Positions 10,490 to 19,974 of a stretch of 40,172 nt of DNA are shown here, one piece after another (the stretch's first letter is position 1; each line of letters begins with the position of its first letter). The position numbers and the translations under genes are program-made. Source of the stretch: Plantago elongata. Its lineage: Eukaryota > Streptophyta > Magnoliopsida > Lamiales > Plantaginaceae. The stretch covers positions 1-40,172 of the forward strand of contig JAYMSP010000853.1 in NCBI GenBank assembly GCA_036897095.1, written 5' to 3'. The notes under the pieces are model-generated. The model was not told the DNA's origin and searched no databases. It was given only the letters and a program-made list of their open reading frames with translations.

Positions 10490-11176
10490 ATGGATCAATT
10501 CAAAAATCCCCACTATTTGGCAAATGCAAATGAATCCATTGAGGTATGTAATTAACACATGCATTCATTCATATGATGCAGTAATAGTTTTGACACAGTT
10601 CTGTGCTGGTGCAGGATGGGGAAAAAAACATCATTATATCGCCAAATAAGCTTAATATTGTTTGGGGAGGTGATTCCAGATACTGGAACGTACCTGCCGA
10701 CGATCAGTGAGTACACTAATATAGAACAAGATCATACCCCTCCCTTGAGTATAGATTCAATTACATATGAACTGTAGGTCTGTACAAGTCTGATAAGAGT
10801 GGTTTAATGCAGTGATGAAGAGCCTGCAGAACTTCGTCAAGTATGTTGGCTTGAGGTAACTACAACTGTTCAGAAAATTAAACCGAGTACGAGGTATGCA
10901 GTTGGGTTCAACATATCATTCACCCCAGATGCTTTCGGCTGGGGTGATGACTATCCCGTCTACTTCATGACCAAGAGAGGGAAAAATGGAGAATCTTCGT
11001 GGAAGAAGATTGTGTTGAATGTGAGCAATGAAGCGAAGGATATCAGCATGCCGCTCAAGGAAGGAGATAAGACATCAGACAATGACACGGTTTACTTCGG
11101 ACTGTATGAAGTTTGGAGTGGCAAGTGGAAAGGAGGTCTTAGAATCCACCATGCTTTTGTGAAGGAAATGGAATAA
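10490..11176 (+). CDS. Phloem protein 2-like lectin (PP2-A type), array copy 3
   Basis: Exons are 10490-10543, 10615-10706 and 10813-11176, giving 169 residues. The leader MDQFKNPHYLANANESIE resembles that of copy 2. The domain motifs are LNIVWGGDSRYWNVPADDHDEEPAELRQVCWLEV, FNISFTPDAFGWGDDYPVYFMTKRGKNGESSWKKIV and YFGLYEVWSGKWKGGLRIHHAFVKEME. The second exon is six bases longer than in copies 1 and 2, giving two extra residues before the phase-2 intron. The C terminus is acidic (KEME) rather than ARPL. The likely role is a cytosolic phloem lectin. All three short copies keep every core tryptophan and aromatic residue I would expect of a working domain. Confidence 0.93.
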
Positions 11177-12048
11177 TCTAGGTTTATTTATAAACCTGCA
11201 TTTGCAGAATATGGATCTGTTTCTACTTTTGTGAGGTTTTGGACTTGTCTTCTAAATGTGTGTGATTGAAATCAGATATATATAGCAAATAAATATAACA
11301 AGTTCCTTTATGCATATTATCATGTAATAAATATGAATACACAACAGATCTTCATTGAATCATTAAGATGTAATACTGATATTAAAATAAAATTGTTGTT
11401 TGTGACTCAATTTTTTTTTAATTAGTATTGTTATTATTATTCAGTACTATACTATAACTTTATTTCTGAGTTTTAAGATGCTACACAACACACAAGAATG
11501 AGATTTCCCTGAGAAAGGTAAACTAAAAGGCCAGAAATTGCTAGACATAGAATCTGCTTTACTTAATAACTGAATATTTGAAATGGGATGATTCTTCTCT
11601 TTATATATACAGATTTCTTTATCAGAATTCAGATCAGAAGCAAAGAATAGAAAAACCAATCCTATGAATGGTCACAAAACTGGTTGCAACTTAATAAGTA
11701 AAACCCTGTTCTGGTAATTAATCATTTACAAGCCTTATAAGAAGAGGAGAAACGAACCTTATAATGCATGGAAATATGTAAACCAAGCAAAGTGTTAAAG
11801 CTACTATTCTGCAGAATCAGATTCCAGATAGAGAGGTATGTTCTTATCTGCGTACGAATTTTTTAAGGAGATGGGAACACGTCACAACCTAACTAGAGAG
11901 CCCATAGTTTATGTATGGCTATATTATATGTGCTGGTGCCGCAAACACTTTTTTCATTTACCAGAACCGCACAGTGCTAAGAACATATTCCAATTGATGC
12001 CAAAGGCAAATTGTGCAAGAAAAAGAACATGTTCCAATACTGCAATTG
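11177..12048. other. Intergenic region between PP2 copies 3 and 4
   Basis: It holds the 3' flank of copy 3 and the upstream region of copy 4. No gene, clear repeat or copy of the upstream module seen at 3968/6222 was found. Confidence 0.5.
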
Positions 12049-12056
12049 TCTATATA
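12049..12056 (+). promoter_or_regulatory. Probable TATA box of fourth PP2 gene
   Basis: CTATATAAC lies about 60 bases before the ATG at 12114. If it is used, the 5' leader would be very short (about 30 bases), so an upstream start is also possible. Confidence 0.4.
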
Positions 12057-12113
12057 ACTAGACAACGAAATACCACTCTAACATAAGAAGATCGTTTCCT
12101 GTCTTATCAAAAA

Positions 12114-13427
12114 ATGGGAGCAGGGCAATCACAGGACAGCGTTCAAGAAGTAAAGTACGAAGAACCAACTAACACCTTCCCACAGCACAGTAACACTGAT
12201 GTGAAAGCTAAGCAAACTACTTCAGGAGCTCCATCAAAAGCTAATCCGATTGCAACACAAGCTCCAGCAAAAGCTAACCCGATTGCAGCAACACAAGCTC
12301 CAGCTAGAGCTAATCAGACAAAAGCAGAAGCTCCACTACCTCACAATTGTGAAGAAATACTGAAACATGCCGACTCACCTGTAGACAGGACGTCAAGAGA
12401 GAAGCTATATGATCAACTTTACGCTGGGGTGTACTTGAACCAGAAAAAAAAGGCAAGTGCTAAGAATATTTGATATTACATATAGTCCCACATATTATGT
12501 GGCATGCTCTTTACCGTACTGTTTACATAGGTATGCATATAGCACTCTTTAAAGTTTAAACCTTCAATTTAAACTTCTACTGGTGCAGATTCAAGTTTCA
12601 GAATTCGTGGTGTGCGGTAATTATGTCATGCATTTAGGCTTTTAACTTGTTGCATGAGGTAGATGTAACAATTCCCCATTTTTTTAGTAAAAAGATAAAG
12701 TTTTTGGCTCGTTTTGACGTAAGGATTTGAGGATCATACATCACTATATCTTGAAATTACTAAAAGTCTCCAAACTCAGGTAGTACGACAGTTATTCTTG
12801 TTATTGTTCTTAACGATAAATTTGTGGTTTGCAGAAGTTTTGGGTTGAGAAAGAGTCAAAAAGAAACTGTTTTACACTGTTTGCTCCAGATCTCTTGATA
12901 ACTTGGGCAGAAGACCCTCGCTTCTGGCACTGGCCCTTGTTGAAAGACTCTAGGTAATGACAAATGACAATAATAGGCAGGTTATGTGTCAAAGATATAT
13001 ATGGAAAGATCATAATTAATGTTATCATTGATTTCACTTGTTCATATTTTACAGTAATGAAAGCCATACAGCTGCAGAGCTTGTCAATGTTTGCTGGCTA
13101 GAGGTACATGGAAGATTCGAGATAGCTAATCTATCACCAGAGACAGTGTATCAAGTTGTATTTGTTGTTAAGCTGAGGGATCCTGCTTATGGCTGGGATG
13201 TTCCAGTGAACCTGAGGCTTACCTTACCAGATGGAAGCAAACAAGAACGGAAAGAGAACTTTATAGAAAAGCAAAGAGAACGATGGATAGAAATCCCAGT
13301 GGGCGAATTCAAAACCACGGTTTCTGGTGTTGGAGAGATGGAGGTTTCTATGTACGAGTATGAGGGTGGAAAATGGAAGCGAGGGCTGCTGATTAAAGGA
13401 ATCAACATCAGACCAAAAGCCTCTTAA
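12114..13427 (+). CDS. Long phloem protein 2-like lectin (PP2-A1-like) with N-terminal extension, array copy 4
   Basis: Exons are 12114-12452, 12835-12953 and 13055-13427, giving 276 residues. Residues 1-113 form an extension: MGAGQS at the start (fits the N-myristoylation pattern MGxxxS), then an Ala/Pro/Lys linker with three imperfect repeats of APxKANPIAxTQ (about 38-72), then HNCEEILKHADSP...YDQLYAGVYLNQKKK. The lectin domain follows: KFWVEKESKRNCFTLFAPDLLITWAEDPRFWHWP, ELVNVCWLEVHGRFEI, VKLRDPAYGWDVPVNLRLTLPDGSKQER and YEYEGGKWKRGLLIKGINIRP. It is a diverged PP2 domain closest in type to Arabidopsis PP2-A1, which also has an N-terminal extension. Intron 1 needs a GC donor (AAG|GCAAGT at 12453): the nearest GT (12457) would break the frame. 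The likely role is a phloem lectin, possibly membrane-tethered. Confidence 0.9.
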
Positions 13428-14241
13428 CTCGATCGAATAAGTCTCTCATATCAAAAAACTTCCTGCAGGGCTACATGTTATGGAGTGACTAAGGCATCCA
13501 AGGCATCCCTTTTGAAAAATTATCTATTATCATACTATAAATTTATAATTATAAATGTAAGATGAAATTCCCTGTATGACTTTGACAATTATGTTAACAT
13601 GGTTGTGTAAGTAAGCTTATCTGTACCAGAGCTTTGGTTCGAAAGTGCCATCTACTATGTAACTAATGTATCTAAAGCTATGCTAAGCAAACAGAGTGTA
13701 TCTGTTTATAACTTGTTCAACAGATAGATATTCATGGCGAGCAGAGCGAGCAACTTTGTTTATATTCAAAACAAAACCTGATTAGTATAGAATTTGAATG
13801 GGCATTTGGATGGATTTTGGTGAAATTGTGTTTGGAATGGAATTGAAATGGGGGTATTTGAAGTGTATTTTAGGCCGAATCAATGTTCATCGAGCCAAAT
13901 GCGGGTATTTAAATGCTTTGCCAAACAGCCCCTCAAGTCATTCCAAACAGAGAGAGTAAACTGTGAAAAGAAATCGTGGCATATTTATAACTAATCTGGC
14001 CAGAAAAAGAAAGAAAAAAAAATCTCTTTAGTGCCAGAAAACATGAATTAAGTTTCATTCTAAATTTACGTATCTCGTAAGATGGAAAGAAAGGGATAAA
14101 ATTGAAGTATCTCGATGGTGCATCAAGGAACATTAACCATATCATAAACTAATATCTATGAAAATTCCAGAAGCAAGTAGATAGAATTACTTGATTCCAG
14201 TGTGTTGGTTAGCTGCCTTGCAGAGCCATCGAAGATGACTA
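13428..14241. other. Intergenic region between convergent PP2 copy 4 and IMPL1
   Basis: It contains the 3' flanks of both genes and a degraded hAT-like MITE relic at about 13785-13933. No gene was seen. Confidence 0.5.
13785..13933. mobile_element. Degraded hAT-like MITE relic
   Basis: The right end CCAAACAGCCCCT (13921-13933) is the usual hAT-type terminal motif in inverse orientation. The interior words GCATTTGGATGG and GTATTTAAATGC recall the element at 9298-9553. The matching left end AGGGGCTGTTTGG is missing, so it is truncated or heavily mutated. Confidence 0.35.
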
Positions 14242-16868
14242 TCAGAATTCTGTCAGATAGTTTTCTGGCTTGTACCACAGTGAGAAATCAATCCCTTTGC
14301 CCTTCAAAATCTCTGTTGCAGGACCAATTCTCTCCAGAAGCTGCATAAAATGTGACGTTAGTATTTCATGATTGAAATTTGGTTGGATAAATTGGAAAAT
14401 TCCCACAAGTTTCCAAAAACTATAGCATGTACCGACCTATAGAATCACCATTGCCGTTCAGAAGAATTATAAACCACACTTCGTGATTTCTATTTTAGAT
14501 GTGATGAGTTCAAATGCACTCAGACGTGAAAAAATAAGAAATAAGGTTCAAACGAGTCTAACCTTAGCATGAACCACTCCATTGGATACCAAGACAGACC
14601 TATCAAAGACGCAAAATTTGCCTCCGTCCATGCACGATACCACTCCACCGGCTTCTTCCACTATCTAATCAAAAGCATGCACCATTAGATGACTGCAAAA
14701 ATAAATATAGATAGGGCCTAGGGGAAACAAATTAAGACCAAATGAAGCAAACTAGTAAATAGAAAGGCCATTGATAACAAATAGAGCATTACCAAAACTC
14801 CAGCAGCCATATCCCATGGTTTCAGACGATACTCCCAATAAGCTTCTACAATCCCAAGAGCTACATGGCACATGTCAACTGCTGCTGCCCCAAGCCTTCT
14901 CACACCCTTTGAAAACAAAGGCGAAACATTAAAGAGTAGAAATTTGACCACAAATATCACAGTTAATAGATAAATATGATAAAGTGCAGCAGATGCAGAG
15001 GACTTGATTTACCCGACTAACGTCAGTGAATTCCTTGAACAGCTCTATATTGGTTGACCATGCATCATCGTGTTCATATCCAAACCCAGTAACCAGAAGT
15101 GACTGTTCCACCTAGTATTGATTGCAATAAACATGCACTTCTTAGAACCCCCAAGAAATAACGAAACTGAAATTCTCGTAATTATCAGTCTGAGTCTTAT
15201 TGTAAGCACAATAAGTTACCTTATCAGTCTGACTTGCGTGAATTAAATCGCCATTGCAGAATGCTCCTTTACCTGGATATTATGAATAATACATTACAGA
15301 AGATGTAAAGAAAAGTTAGGCAGCAAACTGCTCTGAACAATCTTCTACCAGCAGCTGCAGAAAAGGTTCGAGTATTCCAACATTTAGGCCCACCAACAAA
15401 CTCTACCTACATTTAGAGAAAAAATATCAACCTGATGCTCATGTAAAAGAACCAATTGTTTGGTCACTCAAAATACGCACCACTGTAGCAGCAGCTGGCT
15501 TCCCTTTATATAGGATGCCAACAGAAACAGCGAAGCTGGGATAACCATGAGCAAAATTTGTGGTACCATCTACAGGGAAAAAGAAAGGGAAAATGTGATC
15601 AAGACACGGGTTTTAAAAGTAGCATATTGTAAATCATAATTACTTAAGTAGCAACTAAAAATTCCTAAAACTCCGTATAATATAACATAGCACTGATTCA
15701 TGGAAATTTCTAAGTGGAACATTTTTATAGAGTTGAATTGTGTTGGCAGCCCGCTTTCAAAATAGTTATACTATGTGAGTTTATAATGTAAACATCATAT
15801 TATACAATTTTCCACAAACCAAATGTGAGTTTCACGGGCAATGAGTAATAAATCCACATTAAACAAAGTTCATCTAAAAGCAAACATGAAATGTGTATCC
15901 CAGCAGAATTTACAAGCACAAACTGAAAGTTCAGTGTTGCCAACCTAGAGGATCAATGCACCAAAGATAATCAGAAGACGAATCTCCAATGATACCTCCC
16001 TCCTCCCCGAGGATTAGGTGGTCGGGGAAATTCTTTCTTACGACATCTAGAATAGCTGCCTCACTCATTTTATCTGTGCTGCAGAATATGTTTTCAAATG
16101 GCATAAGATGAAACATGCAATGAGAAAATTTGAAGACTATCATGAAACTATTACTTACAAGATGTGCAGCATCACTTTCAAAGACTGAGTTCCATAATAT
16201 ACCCATTTTTCCGATAAAAAGATGCATACAACTAACTTGGTTGAAGTCAAAGATCATCATGAAGCACCCATATTTACAGATTTTCGACATCATGATGCAA
16301 ACACAGTTCTACTCTAGTAACCCCTTCATGTCTACAGAACTTTTATGCTACAACAAAAAGCTCTTCAAAACTATATAAGTTTCCAGAACCATGAATGTGA
16401 AGTGTTGAACTCAGGAAGGTCTTACTCAGTGACCAGGTCAGTAAGTCCCTTGTAGACGATATTTCGAGGTTTATTCACTGCCTCCATCACTACCTACACA
16501 ATTGAAACGACAATCATCATTCATCAGTCATCATCCTTAATCAAAGCTAACAATAAAATCGAAAATGCTCGAATTCGAAAAACTACCTGAGCTCCTGTCT
16601 CCGCAGCAGATTGAACCACCTCAAGAAGCTGATCAGAGGAAAGTGGACCAGTTGACTCAGCCCCAACTTTAGAGAAGTGTGTCTGAGACAGAACAGCATT
16701 TGTTCTTGGTGTGCAAGATAATGACTTTCTGTTGAATGTTGATTTCAAATATCCAAAAGGAACCGCATTTGAGCTCTTTAGTGGATGAATTGAAAAGGGT
16801 CGGTGAGAAACTCTGGAAAGATTGAGGATGGAGGAAGATGATACGAATACAGAGCAGCACCGCACCAT
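14242..16868 (-). CDS. IMPL1: Inositol monophosphatase-like phosphatase IMPL1, chloroplastic (ten exons)
   Basis: Exons in transcript order are 16587-16868, 16426-16493, 15945-16078, 15481-15569, 15349-15406, 15220-15272, 15013-15111, 14793-14906, 14563-14664 and 14242-14340, giving 365 residues. It is a Mg2+-dependent, Li+-sensitive-type phosphatase of the inositol monophosphatase family. Plant IMPL1 acts on inositol phosphates and possibly other sugar phosphates in plastids. Seen: a Ser/Arg-rich transit-peptide-like N terminus (1 to about 60), the metal-binding GEEGG (141-145), WCIDPLDGTTNF (156-167, split by an intron after the first base of the second Asp codon), and KPWDMAAG (290-297). 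All catalytic acidic residues are intact and the length is close to Arabidopsis IMPL1. An in-frame ATG 37 codons upstream (16979) exists, but MVRCC fits the family start better. It is convergent with PP2 copy 4. Confidence 0.95.
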
Positions 16869-18453
16869 TTTCTTGAAATGAGGTTCCTTTTCAAATAACT
16901 TCGATTTCTTCTTCTTTCTGTGACTTTTAGTAGAGTTTAGCCCAGTGTTTGGTTTGATTGTGTGGTGATGAATTGGCAAGAGATGAGCTTTTCACAATTA
17001 AGTTCCAATTTTGGGAATTTGTAGCTCTGCAATTGAAAAAGATCCTTGACACATTTGTTTGTCCTGCTCTGGGAGAAGAGAAAAAGATACTTTTGATTAA
17101 AACCCCTCAACTCTTATTGATTTTCGATTTGGCCCTAAAAGATTCAAGGTATGCAATTTTCTCCTCAACTTTGGGATATTGTTGATTATGACCCAGAATA
17201 TATTAGGCTTGTGAGTTGTGAGCATGCGCCATGCGTGGCTGCTTATTATGGACTAAAATATTGGCCATTCTTTTCTCTATCCAAGGGCTCATTGCCAACT
17301 TCGGATCCATAATCCAATCCTTCGTTGGAATTTGGAAAGCCAAGTGGTTTAAATGGAACATGTATATGAATTGGTTTATATTTCTTTAGCCATATTTCAA
17401 GTTTTTATTAAAAACTGTGTGTGTGTGTCAATATTATGAAAAAGAGGATTAATAGTAACTTCACGAACTCATTTGTATATTAAGATACAGCTCTATAATA
17501 ATACCTCTTTAATAAATAAGTGTAGATGTTGGTAAGACGATTCTCAACTCCAACCAAAATAATTTGAGATGTAATATATGACTTACCTTGAAAATGATGT
17601 AAATAACGTACATCTTACAGATAATAGTCATACACAAATCATCATAATATATAGTCTTGTGAATGATTGTATATTATAACATGTGTCTATTGTAGGTAAA
17701 TAGGTTAGGAGCATTGTAAAGGACCGGTTTCTATACATACTAAATATAAATATACTAAATATAAATGAAACTTGTTTTAACCAGAATTTGTAGGAATTTA
17801 ATTTGTAATCATTTAAAATATCTTATATATCATATACGAGAACAACTATCAATTAGGCTAATATAATACTTTTTTTAACATATAAAATATATTGAGAAGT
17901 TTTAAAGAGTACGAAAAGCATAAGATATGATGATGTCACCGGCCACTTAAATTAATATAGTTGTAATACTGTTTATCTATTCGATAGTAACCTTCTGAAT
18001 TATCGCGATTACAAAATATGTGATAATTATGAAGAGATTTTTATTCTAGGAATAAAATGCGCAACTTTTGGGGAGCAAATTATCCGTGGGGTCTCTTATT
18101 AACCCCACCAAAACGTATACTAATTTCCAATGGAATCTAGAAAAATATTGATTTCCAATCTCGCCCCACTCTTTCCATTTTTTAATTTTCCTTTCTAGAT
18201 TTTCATGTCCTTCGGGCAAATGTCCAATCAAATCAAATAATATAGAAAGGGACGTGTGACCCCCATTTGATCACCAAATATCATGGGCAAATGTTTAATC
18301 AATTGTTTCTTTACATTAATCACATCTCAATTTCTAATTAATTCATTTAGAATATTTACCCTTTCACTAGCAAAATAAATTTATGACTATTTAACACCAA
18401 AATTGTTTGACAAGTCAAAAAGTTACATTAACGGATCAACCTCATTCAAACAG

Positions 18454-18572
18454 AAGTAACGTAATTCCTTTATTCTAAATAAATAAAGAATGACTCGAAC
18501 CTCCGATCTATTAATTAGAATTGAAGCATATTACCAACTATGTTATATGTTTCATTATCAAAGTAACGTAAT
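18454..18572 (-). mobile_element. Very short tRNA-derived retroposon (SINE-like), copy A, with target-site duplication
   Basis: The 12-base word AAGTAACGTAAT occurs at 18454-18465 and again at 18561-18572, flanking a 95-base insert (18466-18560). Read on the minus strand, the insert has an A-box-like ATAGTTGGTAAT and a B-box-like GGAGGTTCGAGTC, spaced as in a tRNA gene, then a short AT-rich tail. The same order and many of the same bases occur in the insert at 25640-25730. It lacks a proper acceptor stem, so it is not called as a working tRNA. Confidence 0.65.
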
Positions 18573-18608
18573 ATTTATTCATTCTTCTGACTTCAACAAT
18601 CTGTAACT

Positions 18609-18695
18609 GTTTGGAATACGATTTGAACGAGAAAAACTTAAATTTTTGTGTAAAAAAATACAATTTGAATTTTTAATCCAAATCGTATCCTAAAC
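18609..18695. repeat. Foldback (inverted repeat), 87 bases
   Basis: GTTTGGAATACGATTTGA at 18609-18626 pairs with CCAAATCGTATCCTAAAC at 18678-18695 (15 of 18 positions). The AT-rich middle partly pairs too. It is a minimal MITE-like foldback with no coding content. Confidence 0.6.
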
Positions 18696-19974
18696 ATTCA
18701 CTTTAACTCTACTAACTTCGACTAAAACATTTTAACTCTAACCCTATCACGATTCCCCTTAGGCTCTAGAGACTAGGATCACATTCACCACTTAATTATC
18801 AACTTCACAATGAGATTAGTACCTAACAATAACAATTATAAGCAGTTTTAGGATATAGCTAGATGCTAGTTTAACGAAGGGAGTAAAAAAAACACATCTA
18901 TTAGTAGTATAATATTTTATATTAACCTCTCTGAGAATAGAATAGCCCTTTCTAAATATAGTTACTTGTTCATTTTCGTCTTCTTTCTTCTCTCAGAAAT
19001 GATAATTGCAGTCACAGTCCCACACATTGACTGACCTTTCTCTCTTGATTTCCCTGTAGAATGGGATATTTCTACTTTTTGGCTTCACAGATTTCTTCCC
19101 AATAACCAATGAATCACCTTCAAGATTGCTCTTTTGGGGGTGGAAATCTCTGTTAGGGCATGAACAGCACCTTTCTGCTTCTTCTAAGGTCAGCCCATCA
19201 TTAAAGCTTCCACCTTTTGCTTCTTCAACATTTAGATTGGGTGTTTCTTGTATTGGGTTTTCAGCTCAATGTTCGTAGATTCTCACTTTTCTTTGAAAAC
19301 AGTATAATCCCATCGATGCCTTTTTGTTCACTCTTTTGTTTACTGATTTGCCTTTTTCATATGTTGCTATCCCTGTTTACTTTTTCCTTGGCTCTCTTCT
19401 TGGTAAAGTGTTGACTTAGTTATCCTGTTGCTTCTTGGATAGAATTTTAACTATTAGATTAATTTGGTTTAAAGTTAATATTAACTAAGCATGTGCCTGT
19501 TAGCTGCCAGTTGTCACTTGTTTTTTGTGTAGCATTGGTATTAGAAGTATCTAAATGGCTTTATAATACTGCATTTGGTGCTGTAGTAATATTTAGTTGC
19601 ATTGCTTGCTAATGGTTGGATACAGTTTATCTGGATTTCCTGTAAGATTTTCCGTAATTGTATGTATCAGTGTGCATTGTCTTTCTTAAGGTACTTCATG
19701 GCCTTGAAAGATTGTATTACTTTGTGGATTGAAGTAAACATCTAATGTTGAAATCTGGTTTGTCTTCTATTGAACTCTCGAAGTGATCATCTATCTTGCA
19801 TCTTGTTATCTTTGTCTCTATTTTAATGGGGCCGTGGTATACTTATTATTGTTACTGGAGATGTTACTCGTTTTTCTTCTTGATTCTAGTTTATTGGTTT
19901 TGCTGACGTATAACGAATGCCATTCTGCTCAAATATGGTTCTTGCAGGAAAGCTGACACGTGGATAGGGCTAGA

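Larger units (their letters stand above)
16869..19974. other. Intergenic region between divergent IMPL1 and NAL1-like genes
   Basis: No protein gene was seen. It contains both promoters, a short GT microsatellite near 17418, a tRNA-derived retroposon at 18466-18560 and a foldback at 18609-18695. The last 900 bases look like the 5' leader and leader intron of the NAL1-like gene: the acceptor TTGCAG ends at 19947, and a possible donor AAG|GTCAGC lies at 19189. Confidence 0.55.

Noticed and set aside
16869-16979. Upstream in-frame ATG extending IMPL1 by 37 residues (MPIHHHTIKPN...)
   Set aside because: The extension is Lys/His-rich and unlike family N termini; MVRCC gives a normal-length protein with a transit-like leader.
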